Source: Flexivirga endophytica (lineage in GTDB: Bacteria; Actinomycetota; Actinomycetes; Actinomycetales; Dermatophilaceae). Taken from it: 64,000 nucleotides of DNA. The stretch lies in contig NZ_BMHI01000009.1 of assembly GCF_014640635.1 (NCBI RefSeq), forward strand, positions 1 to 64,000. The letters run 5' to 3'. Positions 25,546 through 33,599 of this stretch are shown here, in pieces (the stretch's first letter is position 1; each line of letters opens with the position of its first letter). Below the pieces are notes generated by a model. It was not told the origin of the DNA. It was given only the letters and a program-made list of their open reading frames with translations, and did not search any database. The position numbers were made by a program, and so were the translations under genes.

Positions 25546-27339
25546 TCAGTGACTGTGCCGAGGCAGACCGCGGACCTGGGCGATCCGCTGGAACTCGATG
25601 GCGTCCTCGATGACCATCCCGGTGTCCATCTGCCCGACGCCGGACCTGTGCAGTTGCTGCCACGGTGTCTGCGACGGGGGCGTCGGATAGCCGCCCGCTG
25701 CCTCCAGCGCCTCGCGCCGCCGAGTGATCTCGGCATCGTCGACGAGCAGGTCGACCCGTCCCTGGCGCAGGTCCACGCGCACCGGGTCACCGGTCTGCAG
25801 GATCGCCAGGTTGCCACCGGCAGCGGCTTCGGGGGAGGCGTTGAGGATCGACGGTGATCCGGAGGTGCCCGACTGGCGTCCGTCGCCCACACATGGCAGC
25901 GACTCGATCCCCGCGTGCAACAACGCGGCCGGCGGTTGCATGTTGACGACCTCGGCAGCGCCCGGGTAGCCGATCGGTCCGGCCCCGCGCATGAACAGGA
26001 TGCTGCGCTCGTCGATGCCGGACTCGGTCTCGATGCGCCGGTGGTAGTCCTCCGGACCGTCGAAAACGACTGCGTGCCCTTCGAAAGCGTCCGGGTCGTC
26101 CGGGGCCGAGAGATAGCGCGCGCGGAAGGCATCGTCGATCACCGAGGTCTTCATGATCGCGGCGTCGAAGATGTTGCCGGTCAGCACCACGAAACCGGCA
26201 TGCTCCTTGAGCGGCTCGTCGATCGGCCGGATGACCGCCGGGTCGGCGATCGGCGCGTCGCCACAGTTGTCGCCGATGGTTCGGCCGCTCACCGTGAGTG
26301 CGTCCTGGTGGATCGCTCCGGCCTGCATCAATTGATTGACGACGGCGGGCACGCCGCCGGCGCGGTAGAAGTCCTCGCCGAGGTATTCGCCGGCCGGCTG
26401 CAGATTGACCAGCAACGGCAGGTCCCGGCCGTGTTCCTCCCAATCGGCGAGGGACAACTCGACACCCATGTGGCGTGCCACGGCTTGCAGATGGATCGGC
26501 GCGTTGGTCGAGCCACCGATCGCAGAACTGACCGCGATCGCGTTGAGGAACGCGTCGCGGGTGAGTATGTCGGAAGGCTTCACGTCGTCCCGCACCAATT
26601 CCACTATGCGCGAACCGGTTTCGTAGGCGAACTGGGCGCGTTGCCGGTATGCCGCGGGAATGGCGGCTCCGCCCGGCAACTCCATGCCCAGCGCTTCGGT
26701 CAGCGAGTTCATCGTCGAGGCGGTGCCCATCGTGTTGCAGAAACCGACTGAATTCGTCGAGGACGCAACGAGTTCCAAGAACTGTGCCTGGCCGATCTCT
26801 CCGGTGGCGAGCAGCTCCCGCGCCTTCCAGATGATCGTGCCGGAGCCGGTCCGCTTGCCGTCATACCAACCGTTCAGCATCGGTCCGACCGACAGGGCGA
26901 TGGCCGGGATGTTGACGGTGGCGGCGGCCATCAACTGCGAGGGAGTCGTCTTGTCGCAGCCGATGGTCAGCACGACTCCGTCGATCGGATAGCCGTAGAG
27001 CAGTTCCACCAGACCGAGGTAGGCGAGGTTGCGGTCGAGCGCCGCGCCGGGCCGCTTGCCGGTCTCCTGGATCGGATGGGTCGGGAACTCCATCGGCACA
27101 CCACCGGCCGCGATGATGCCGTCCCGGACGCGCTTGGCCAACTGCAGATGATGGCGGTTGCAGGGTGAGAGATCGGAGCCGCTCTGGGCGATGCCGATGA
27201 TCGGCTTGCCGGACTGCAACTCCTCGATCGTGAGGCCGTAGTTGAGGTATCGCTCGAGGTAGATCGAGGTCATCCCCGGATCGCTCGGGTCGTCGAACCA
27301 TGCACGTGACCGGAGCCGCCGCTCCTCGGTGTTCGCCAT
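25546..27339 (-). CDS. IlvD/Edd-family sugar-acid dehydratase (xylonate/arabinonate dehydratase-like)
   Basis: A 597-residue Fe-S dehydratase. It has the three family Cys contexts SPCNRHH (near 68), IGCDKTTP (near 136) and [10 protein letters not shown] (near 206), plus the conserved [20 protein letters not shown]. The N-terminal block [20 protein letters not shown] and overall layout match pentonate (D-xylonate or L-arabinonate) dehydratases better than biosynthetic IlvD. The expected reaction is dehydration of an aldonic acid to its 2-keto-3-deoxy acid. ATG 27339 is chosen over 27369 because family sequence begins there. No other sugar-acid genes are adjacent, so the pathway must be completed elsewhere. 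Confidence 0.87.
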   Translation of the reverse strand: MANTEERRLRSRAWFDDPSDPGMTSIYLERYLNYGLTIEELQSGKPIIGIAQSGSDLSPCNRHHLQLAKRVRDGIIAAGGVPMEFPTHPIQETGKRPGAALDRNLAYLGLVELLYGYPIDGVVLTIGCDKTTPSQLMAAATVNIPAIALSVGPMLNGWYDGKRTGSGTIIWKARELLATGEIGQAQFLELVASSTNSVGFCNTMGTASTMNSLTEALGMELPGGAAIPAAYRQRAQFAYETGSRIVELVRDDVKPSDILTRDAFLNAIAVSSAIGGSTNAPIHLQAVARHMGVELSLADWEEHGRDLPLLVNLQPAGEYLGEDFYRAGGVPAVVNQLMQAGAIHQDALTVSGRTIGDNCGDAPIADPAVIRPIDEPLKEHAGFVVLTGNIFDAAIMKTSVIDDAFRARYLSAPDDPDAFEGHAVVFDGPEDYHRRIETESGIDERSILFMRGAGPIGYPGAAEVVNMQPPAALLHAGIESLPCVGDGRQSGTSGSPSILNASPEAAAGGNLAILQTGDPVRVDLRQGRVDLLVDDAEITRRREALEAAGGYPTPPSQTPWQQLHRSGVGQMDTGMVIEDAIEFQRIAQVRGLPRHSH

Positions 27340-27399
27340 GAGATCCGAACCTAGTGCAGCGAATCGCACCCCACCGGGCTGTCTCGCGGATGCGCTCGG

Positions 27400-27765
27400 T
27401 CAGTGACCGCCGGAGATGAGGTCGGCCAGCACGGTGGCTTCGCTGATGTCGTCGCGCTTGGCGGCGGTCAGCAGGGTCAGGGTGCCGTCCGCGGCGATCC
27501 TGCGCAGGCCGTCCAATGCCTCGGACCGCTCATCGTCCTCCAGCTCGGTGCGGTAGCGGTCGGCGAACTCCTCGAACTTGTCCGGGTCGTGTGCGTACCA
27601 CTTGCGCAGCTCGTTCGACGGGGAGACCTGCTTGCACCAGTCGTCCAACTCGGCCTTCTCCTTGCTCAGCCCGCGTGGCCAGAGCCGGTCGACCAGCACA
27701 CGTGTGCCGTCGGAGGGCTTCGAGGCGTCATACACCCTGCGAACCTGGACCTTGTGCGTGCTCAT
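27400..27765 (-). CDS. DUF488 family protein
   Basis: A 121-residue protein with the DUF488 signature VRRVYDASKPSDGTRVLVDR, WPRGLSKEKAELDDW and a C-terminal LTAAKRDDISEATVL. The family is widespread and of unknown biochemical role. ATG 27765 is chosen because the 12 residues upstream in the open frame are not family-like. It is transcribed alone, 60 nt upstream of the dehydratase start, and the two could share a transcript. Confidence 0.88.
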   Translation of the reverse strand: MSTHKVQVRRVYDASKPSDGTRVLVDRLWPRGLSKEKAELDDWCKQVSPSNELRKWYAHDPDKFEEFADRYRTELEDDERSEALDGLRRIAADGTLTLLTAAKRDDISEATVLADLISGGH

Positions 27766-27813
27766 GCTTTTCATCATGGGCCGTAATCCGTTGGGCTGCA
27801 ACGGGTATGAGCC

Positions 27814-27865
27814 ACCCCACGAAGTTCTCCCCCGGTGCGCTCCTCCGATACTTCGCGGGGACCCC
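27814..27865 (-). repeat. 52-nt palindromic dispersed element, copy A
   Basis: Read on the minus strand it begins GGGGTCCCCGCGAAGTATCG and ends GAACTTCGTGGGGT. The two ends form an 11-bp stem (CCCCGCGAAGT with ACTTCGTGGGG, one G-U pair). The same 52-nt layout occurs at 40461 and 57615. This copy is intergenic, just upstream of the DUF488 gene. Confidence 0.88.
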
Positions 27866-27905
27866 GACTTCTTCTCCGCCGGCAGCTACTCGACCAACGT
27901 TGCGT

Positions 27906-27958
27906 ATGACGAACCCCTCCGGTCAAGGGGAGGGGGACCGACCGGAGGGGCTCGTCAT
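27906..27958 (-). terminator. Long hairpin, probable terminator
   Basis: Arms 27906-27924 and 27940-27958 (containing CCCCTCCGGTC/GACCGGAGGGG) pair over 19 bp with one mismatch around a G-rich loop. It lies downstream of the minus-strand M4 protease gene and upstream of nothing on the plus strand. Confidence 0.75.
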
Positions 27959-28075
27959 TGGCAACCACACGACCCTTCGAGACGTCCGCTCGTTCCCCTT
28001 CGAGACGCTTGCTCGTGCCTCACAAGCTCCTCAGGGCAACGCTCACGGACTCCTCAGGACGACGCCCCGAGGCGT
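27959..28075. repeat. Intergenic segment with internal direct repeats, possible dispersed repeat
   Basis: CTTCGAGACG occurs twice (beginning near 27974 and 27999) and CTCCTCAGG twice (near 28029 and 28051). A shortened, gapped relative (GGGAGCTTGCGGAGGC...TATCGAAAG) lies at 58388-58423. No coding capacity is convincing. Confidence 0.4.
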
Positions 28076-28091
28076 GTAGCTGTCGGGCGGG

Positions 28092-29816
28092 TCAGCTCAC
28101 GCTGACCGCGCTCCAGGCCGCTGCCACGGCCTGGGACTCGGTGCTGTCCGCGCCATACAGCGAGTCGGCGGACTTGATCATGCCGGCGCGCAGGTCGGCA
28201 TACGACATGTCGGAGGTGCCGTAGTCCTTGATCGCGTTGTACCAGATGTTGGCGGCCTTGTCCTTGCCGATGCCGGTGACGGTGGAGCTGTCACAGGTCG
28301 GGCTGTCGCCCCAGTCGGACTGGCCGCTGCCGTTGGCCAGCAGGAAGAACGCGTGGTTGCCGACACCGGACGTGTAGTGCGGGTCCTCGTTCTGGGTGGC
28401 GGAGGACCAGCAGTCCAGCGAGGCGCCGTCCTTGCTCGGCTTGTCCATGTAGCGCAGCGGGGTGCCGTCGCCGTTGATGTCGATGGTCTCGCCGATGAGG
28501 AAGTCCGGTGTGTCGACCGAACTGTTCGCCTCGAACTCCACCATGGTGCCGAAGACGTCACTGTTGGCCTCGTTGATGCCGCCGACGTCACCGCTGTACC
28601 CCAGGTTGGCCAGCGCCTCGGAGACGCCGTGCGACATCTCGTGACCCGCCACGTCGATCGCGACCAGCGGGGCGTTGTCGCCCTGGCCGTCGCCATACGT
28701 CATCTGCGAGCCGTCCCAGAACGCGTTGACGTAACCGCTGCCGTAGTGCACCCGCGACGGCACACCCTTGCCGTCGTCGAAGATGCCGTTGCGGCCGAAC
28801 GCCTTGTTGTAGTAGTCCCATGTCATCGCAGCGCCGTAGTAGACGTCGACCGCTGCCGTGGCGCGGTCGTCGTTCTGCCCGTCGCCCCAGGCGTTGTCGT
28901 CGTCGGTGAACAGCGCGCAGTTGCCGGCCTCGGAGTTGTTCATGTCGCAGGCCGAGTTGCCGCCGTGGTTGGGGTCGGTCATCTCGTAACCGCTGCTGCC
29001 CTGCGTGGTGGTGATGTTCACGTCACCGAGCGTCAGGGACTTGCCGGTGCCGTCAGCGGCGACGCCCTTGTTGTGGCCCTTGCCGTGTCCGCCGACCGAC
29101 GCCCAGCTGATGGTGGGCACCTTCGCCGGGGTGCGGGTGGTCAGCGTCGCGTCGTGATGCACGCCGCGCCGGGCCATCGCCTGCTTCGAGGTGCTGGCCG
29201 ACATCAGCGACTTGATCATCTCGGAGGAGCGGATCGTCTTGCCGGTCTGTGCGTTGACGAGCACCGCCTTGTGGCTCGGTGTGATGCCGTCCGCCTGCAC
29301 ACCCTTGACCACGGTCATCCAGGCCAGCACCGGCTTGGCGCCGGTGGCGTCGACCACGAGCTTCGACGTGGTGGCGCCGGCCACGTTGTAGACCTTCGCG
29401 CCCGCGATCGCGTTGCTGCGTGAGGCGGTTGCGGCCACCGTCGGCGTGGTGGACAGGCTGATCGCCGCGCGCTGGTCGCCGGAGTGGCCGACGACCTTGC
29501 CGCTCTTCGCGTGTACGACGAAGTCGCCGCCGACGACCGGCAACGACTTGTAGGTCCGCTGGTAGCGGAAGTGCGATGTGCCGTCCGCGCTCGTCGTCGT
29601 ACCCACCAGCTGGTAGTCGTCGCCGGAGGAGGAGGCGATCGACTGTGGGTTCGAGCTGAGGAAGGAGTCGACCGCGTGGTGGTTACTGACTCCTGCGGCG
29701 CGGTGGGTGGCTGACGGTGCCGATGCCGCGTGTGCGGCAGTGCCGCCGATGACACAACTCGTCGACACAGCCGCGATGCCGAAGAGCATTGCTGTCTTGT
29801 TGACTCGCATATACAT
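28092..29816 (-). CDS. Secreted M4 (thermolysin-type) metallopeptidase
   Basis: A 574-residue secreted zinc protease. A signal peptide (about 1-30, TAAHA) is followed by an FTP/PepSY-type pro-region (about 45-200) and the thermolysin catalytic domain. The zinc motif HEMSH is near residue 391 with its third ligand in GGINEANSD near 413, and the family His in the C-terminal lobe (HYTSGVGNHAFFLL). No C-terminal binding module is present. The start is ATG 29816 or 29810. It appears monocistronic. Confidence 0.93.
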   Translation of the reverse strand: MYMRVNKTAMLFGIAAVSTSCVIGGTAAHAASAPSATHRAAGVSNHHAVDSFLSSNPQSIASSSGDDYQLVGTTTSADGTSHFRYQRTYKSLPVVGGDFVVHAKSGKVVGHSGDQRAAISLSTTPTVAATASRSNAIAGAKVYNVAGATTSKLVVDATGAKPVLAWMTVVKGVQADGITPSHKAVLVNAQTGKTIRSSEMIKSLMSASTSKQAMARRGVHHDATLTTRTPAKVPTISWASVGGHGKGHNKGVAADGTGKSLTLGDVNITTTQGSSGYEMTDPNHGGNSACDMNNSEAGNCALFTDDDNAWGDGQNDDRATAAVDVYYGAAMTWDYYNKAFGRNGIFDDGKGVPSRVHYGSGYVNAFWDGSQMTYGDGQGDNAPLVAIDVAGHEMSHGVSEALANLGYSGDVGGINEANSDVFGTMVEFEANSSVDTPDFLIGETIDINGDGTPLRYMDKPSKDGASLDCWSSATQNEDPHYTSGVGNHAFFLLANGSGQSDWGDSPTCDSSTVTGIGKDKAANIWYNAIKDYGTSDMSYADLRAGMIKSADSLYGADSTESQAVAAAWSAVSVS

Positions 29817-30113
29817 CCATTTCCATCGAAGGTCACGTCGTGCGTGACTGTGCGGGCCCGGGGTTGAGCTCGCGCTGAGAACTATGGGCAGACGAACGGA
29901 GCGCGTGGTGCTCAGCCGACCAAGATTTTGGAAACATTGAACGTTCGCTTACGGGCCCCTTGGGAGCGACTTACTCCTTGCGTGGGGAGTCCTTGCGAAC
30001 ACAAAAGATTCGCTGCCGTGCTCCGGCGACCGGTCGATGGCGCTCCACCGGCCGGGCGGAGCACCTGTATGCCGTGCTCGGAAGCGCACTCGCAGGCGTG
30101 AGAAGGTCTGGAG
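29817..30113. other. Intergenic region without a gene
   Basis: Control region between the divergent M4 protease and bPH2 genes. It is relatively AT-rich at 29925-30010. CTCCTTGCG (29971) and the near-copy GTCCTTGCG (29988) form a short direct repeat. No hairpin or clear promoter stands out. Confidence 0.5.
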
Positions 30114-30596
30114 ATGGACTTGCGCCCACCCGCCGAACTCGTGTCCTCCCGTGCGCGCACGATGTGGGCCGTGCAGGGGGTCATGCTGACCGCGGTGCTG
30201 CTGATCGGCGGCGGAGTGGCGTGGTACTTCATCGACCCGGACACGATGTGGAAGTTGCTCGGGATCGCCCTGATCACAGTGGTTTTCGTCGGCACGGTGC
30301 TCGTGGCGCCGGTGCTGCGCTACCGGATCCACCGCTGGGAGCTGACCGACGACGCGGTCTACACGCAGCGTGGTCTGTTGACGGTCGAGCAGCGGATCGC
30401 GCCGATCTCCCGCGTGCAGACCGTCGACACCGAGCGGGGCGTGCTCGAGCGATTCTTCGGGTTGAGCTCGGTCACCGTGACGACAGCCTCCGCGAAGGGG
30501 GAGCTGCGGATCGAGGGCCTCGACGCCACCGTCGCCGACCGGGTCGTGCACGAACTGACCGTCGTCACCGCTGCCAGTGAAGGTGATGCGACATGA
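30114..30596 (+). CDS. bPH2-domain membrane protein (YdbS-like)
   Basis: A 160-residue protein with two N-terminal helices (about 18-65) followed by one bacterial PH-like domain. The domain carries the family pattern YRIHRWELTDDAVYTQRGLL and QRIAPISRVQTVDTERGVLERFFGLSSV. YdbS/YdbT-type pairs are membrane proteins of uncertain function; stress or bacteriocin resistance has been reported for some. The stop overlaps the next gene's ATG (ATGA), so the two are coupled. Confidence 0.88.
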   Translation: MDLRPPAELVSSRARTMWAVQGVMLTAVLLIGGGVAWYFIDPDTMWKLLGIALITVVFVGTVLVAPVLRYRIHRWELTDDAVYTQRGLLTVEQRIAPISRVQTVDTERGVLERFFGLSSVTVTTASAKGELRIEGLDATVADRVVHELTVVTAASEGDAT

Positions 30597-32275
30597 GTGA
30601 CCCCTCGGGCAGTGAGGAGCGTGCACAGGTCTCCCCGGGGGAGGGTGATGCTCGGGGTTCGGGTGAGGAGCGTGCACAAGTCTCCCCGGGGGAGGGTGAT
30701 GCTCGCGATTCGGGTGAGGAGCGTGCACAGGTCTCCCCGGGGGAGGGTGATGCTCGGGAGAAGCAGACGGACCCGGGCGTATGGCGCCGCCTCAGCCCGC
30801 GGATGCTGCTGATCCATCCCATCAAGGAGATCGGCCGGTTCCTGCCGGCACTCATCGCCGTGGTGGTCGCCGGGTCGACCGGTGGTCAGAACTGGTGGGG
30901 CGTCGCAGCAGCCGCCGGCGCCATCGCCTTCGGCGTGCTCCGGTGGATCACCACCCGCTATCGCTTCACCCCGGACCAGGTGCAGCTGCGGCACGGGTTG
31001 CTCAGCACCACGACCGTTTCGGCTCCCATCGACCGGGTGCGGTCGGTGGACGTCACAGCGTCGGTCATGCACCGCGCACTCGGTCTGGCCGAGGTGCAGA
31101 TCGGGACCGGTGCCGGCGAGAAGGCTTTGAAACTGGACGGATTGACCAGCGCGGAGGCTGCGGCCCTGCGCGGGGACCTGCTGCACCGGGCGGCGAAGGC
31201 GACACCCGAACGCGCGGTCGACGATGCCACTGCTCCGCCCGGCGATGACGTGGGGGAGACGCGCGTCGCGGCGGCATACGAGACGGAAGCGGTTGTCTAC
31301 CAATTGAATCCGGCGTGGATCCGCTACGCGCCGTTCGGTCCGGCGGGGCTGATCGCGGCGCTGGCGATCCTCGGTGTCGGCTCGCAGTTCCTCAACGAGT
31401 CGGGCATCGGCTGGGGCGAGGACGGTCTGGTCGCCGGCGCGGCGGACCGATTGGCGGCGATCGGCGTGATCGCCGCCGTGCTGGCCGTCCTGGTCGGCGC
31501 GCTCGTGCTGATCGTGGTGCTCGCACTGCTCGGTTATCTGCTGGCGTTCCACGGCTTTCGGCTCACGCGGGACGCTCGTGGCGGCAGCTACCACGTGTCT
31601 CGAGGCCTGCTCACGACGCGCGCGACCTCCCTGGAGATCCGCCGGTTGCGCGGTGTCGAAGTGCACCGTCACCTGCCGCTGCGGTGGGTGGGTGGTGCTT
31701 ACCTGTCGGCGATCACCACCGGGGTGAAGGACGACGGGCGTGGCATGAGCTCGACGCTCACCCCGCCGTCGCCGGAGCAGGTGGTGGTGCACACCGCCGA
31801 TGAGGTGCTCGGAGAGGACCTGTTCGCCGTACCGCTGCAGCGACATGGTGCGGCTGCAATGCGGCGGCGCTACACCAGGGCGATGGCCGGTGCCGCGGTC
31901 CCGGCCGCGCTGCTCGTCGTGGCCGCGGGGATCTGGGACCTGCCGGCGCTCGGAGTCTGCGCGATCCTGCCGCTGGCGGCCGGGGTCGCGCTCGGGTGGA
32001 GCAGGGCGCACTGGCTAGGGCACGCGGTGACCGAGCGCTTCCTGGTGACGCGTTCCGGCTCGATCGGCTTGTCCACCAACGTGATCGAACGTCGCGGCGC
32101 CGTCGGAGTGACTGTGCGCCGGTCGTTCTTCCAGCGGCGGGCGGGTGTCGCGACGGTGAGCCTGGCGACGGCCGCGGGCAACAAGGACTATCCGGTGGTC
32201 GACCTGCCGCAGGACCAGGTCGGCAAACTCGCCAGCCAGATCGTGCCGGGGCACATCGAGCAGTTCCTGCGCTGA
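30593..32275 (+). CDS. bPH2-domain membrane protein (YdbT-like) with an N-terminal 17-residue repeat
   Basis: A 560-residue protein with three bPH2 domains: YRFTPDQVQLRHGLLSTTTV near 120, GFRLTRDARGGSYHVSRGLL near 320, and TERFLVTRSGSIGLSTNVIE near 480. Helix pairs lie in front of each. Before the first helix lies a hydrophilic stretch made of three tandem 17-residue units (EERAQVSPGEGDARGSG and near-copies, residues 8-56) encoded by a 51-nt DNA repeat also found outside genes in this window. Family members lack this extension, so it looks like a repeat expansion accommodated in frame at a tolerant cytoplasmic N-terminus. It is the partner of the preceding YdbS-like protein. Confidence 0.88.
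   Translation: MSDPSGSEERAQVSPGEGDARGSGEERAQVSPGEGDARDSGEERAQVSPGEGDAREKQTDPGVWRRLSPRMLLIHPIKEIGRFLPALIAVVVAGSTGGQNWWGVAAAAGAIAFGVLRWITTRYRFTPDQVQLRHGLLSTTTVSAPIDRVRSVDVTASVMHRALGLAEVQIGTGAGEKALKLDGLTSAEAAALRGDLLHRAAKATPERAVDDATAPPGDDVGETRVAAAYETEAVVYQLNPAWIRYAPFGPAGLIAALAILGVGSQFLNESGIGWGEDGLVAGAADRLAAIGVIAAVLAVLVGALVLIVVLALLGYLLAFHGFRLTRDARGGSYHVSRGLLTTRATSLEIRRLRGVEVHRHLPLRWVGGAYLSAITTGVKDDGRGMSSTLTPPSPEQVVVHTADEVLGEDLFAVPLQRHGAAAMRRRYTRAMAGAAVPAALLVVAAGIWDLPALGVCAILPLAAGVALGWSRAHWLGHAVTERFLVTRSGSIGLSTNVIERRGAVGVTVRRSFFQRRAGVATVSLATAAGNKDYPVVDLPQDQVGKLASQIVPGHIEQFLR
30614..30760 (+). repeat. Three in-frame 51-nt tandem repeats
   Basis: Units begin at 30614, 30665 and 30716, each with GAGGAGCGTGCACA followed by GTCTCCCCGGGGGAGGGT. 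They differ at only a few positions. Each contains a CTCCCC/GGGGAG hairpin and encodes 17 residues, so copy number can change without a frameshift. Related arrays lie at 1-118 and 42314-42398. Confidence 0.93.
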
Positions 32276-32285
32276 TCCGTGCCGC

Positions 32286-32852
32286 TCAACCGTTGCGGTG
32301 GCTCCGGTAGCTGAGCAGGCCCTCGACTCCGCGCAGGAACGTGTCGCACACAGCCTCCGGATCAGTCAGGCAACCCGCGGCCATCGCCCCGTCACGCAGC
32401 ATGACGAAGTGTTGCGCAGCCGGCTCGGGATCGAGCTCCTCGGCGGCGGCGAAGAGCTCGGTGACGGTGCTCAGGAACCAGTCCCGGTGCGCACGCACGG
32501 CACGGTGCACCGGGTGCTCCGGGTCGGGGTATTCGGCGGCCGCATTGAGGAAGGCGCAGCCGCGGAAACCGGGATTTCGGAGCGCGTCGGTGATCGTCCG
32601 GGCGACTGATCGAACGATCTCGTCGGGTTCGTCGCGCTCGGCGCGAGCCGCTGCCATCCGGGCGCGGATCGCCTCGTCGGCCTGGGTCAGGTAGGCGACC
32701 ACGAGGTCGTCCTTGCTGGGGAAGTGCCGGTAGAACGTGGCGCGCGTGACCGGCGCGGAGTTGACGATCCGATCGACGCCGACCGAGTGCAGTCCCTCGG
32801 CGTAGAACAGCCGGCTGGCCGTGCCGAGCAACCGGGTCCGTGCTTCCGACAT
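32286..32852 (-). CDS. TetR-family repressor
   Basis: A 188-residue protein with the TetR DNA-binding domain at residues 5-50 (VDRIVNSAPVTRATFYRHF) and a TetR_C-like helical domain (FRGCAFLNAAAEYPDP). It is divergent from the DUF308-like gene. Two near-identical operators (32895-32908 and 32949-32962) flank the shared promoter region, suggesting that this protein represses both itself and the membrane protein. Confidence 0.93.
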   Translation of the reverse strand: MSEARTRLLGTASRLFYAEGLHSVGVDRIVNSAPVTRATFYRHFPSKDDLVVAYLTQADEAIRARMAAARAERDEPDEIVRSVARTITDALRNPGFRGCAFLNAAAEYPDPEHPVHRAVRAHRDWFLSTVTELFAAAEELDPEPAAQHFVMLRDGAMAAGCLTDPEAVCDTFLRGVEGLLSYRSHRNG

Positions 32853-32894
32853 GGGTCCTTGCCTTCCTCGATCGGTGTCCCGAGATTAGCAGAC

Positions 32895-32962
32895 AGAACG
32901 ATCGGTCTTGACACGGCGGGGCCGAACGACAACACTGCGGAAGCAGCAAGACCGATCGTTCT
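32895..32962 (+). promoter_or_regulatory. Divergent promoter with twin TetR operators
   Basis: AGAACGATCGGTCT (32895-32908) and its near reverse complement AGACCGATCGTTCT (32949-32962) are pseudo-palindromes centred on CGATCG. The first abuts a consensus -35 TTGACA (32908-32913). With a 17-nt spacer, a weak -10 AACACT falls at 32931-32936, so the second operator sits just past the start site of the plus-strand gene. Confidence 0.7.
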
Positions 32963-33017
32963 CTCTCGCCGTTCGTCGCATGACGAGCCGGCCCCGCCTC
33001 CACCGAAGGGAAATTCC

Positions 33018-33599
33018 ATGTCCACCACCGCAGAACCCACCACCGCAGCGTCCATCGGCAGTGCAGCTACCGACCTCGGCAACGCCAGCACGCTGCGCCG
33101 CCTCTATCTCGGGCGGTTCGGTTTCGCGATCGTCTGGGCCGTTCTGTTCGGTGTCGCCGCAGCCACGCTGAATCCAGCGAGCGTCGCGCTGCTGCTGATC
33201 TACCCGCTGTTCGACGTGGGCGCGTCCGTCGTCGACTTCCGGTCCTCGGGCCACGCGCGCCCGGCCACGCCGTTGCGCCTCAACATGGCACTCAGCCTGC
33301 TCGCGGCCGTCGGCATGGCAGTCGCCGCGAGCTCGGGCATGCCTGCGGTTCTTCGTGTTTGGGGTGCGTGGGCGATCACCGCGGGCCTCGTGCAACTGGT
33401 GGTCGCGATCGGTCGACGCCCGATGGGTGGTCAGCTGCCGATGATCCTCAGCGGCGGCATCTCGGTGCTCGCCGGAGCGAGTTTCGCCATACAGGCAGGC
33501 GGCACCGACCCGTCGCTGACGGCTCTTGCCGGTTACGCGGCGCTCGGTGGGATCTTCTTCCTGGTCTCGGCGCTTCGACTGCGTCGGGATGCGCGCTGA
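33018..33599 (+). CDS. DUF308-like membrane protein
   Basis: A 193-residue protein with about six helices in a repeated pair arrangement after a 30-residue hydrophilic N-terminus. Phrases such as LLIYPLFDVGASVVDF and AGLVQLVVAIGRRPMGGQLP resemble DUF308/HdeD-type proteins. The function is unknown. ATG 33018 has GAAGGGAA upstream. It is under apparent TetR control through the twin operators. Its stop abuts the stop of the convergent pmt gene (0-nt gap). Confidence 0.75.
   Translation: MSTTAEPTTAASIGSAATDLGNASTLRRLYLGRFGFAIVWAVLFGVAAATLNPASVALLLIYPLFDVGASVVDFRSSGHARPATPLRLNMALSLLAAVGMAVAASSGMPAVLRVWGAWAITAGLVQLVVAIGRRPMGGQLPMILSGGISVLAGASFAIQAGGTDPSLTALAGYAALGGIFFLVSALRLRRDAR

Noticed and set aside
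30614-30760. Possible CRISPR array (also 1-118 and 42314-42398)
   Set aside because: Units are directly adjacent near-identical 51-52-nt repeats without unique spacers, one array is coding, and no cas genes are present.
30359-32011. 550-residue minus-strand open frame with ITLPRGDLCT repeats
   Set aside because: The repeats are the reverse translation of the 51-nt DNA repeat; the plus-strand bPH2 protein is the real gene.
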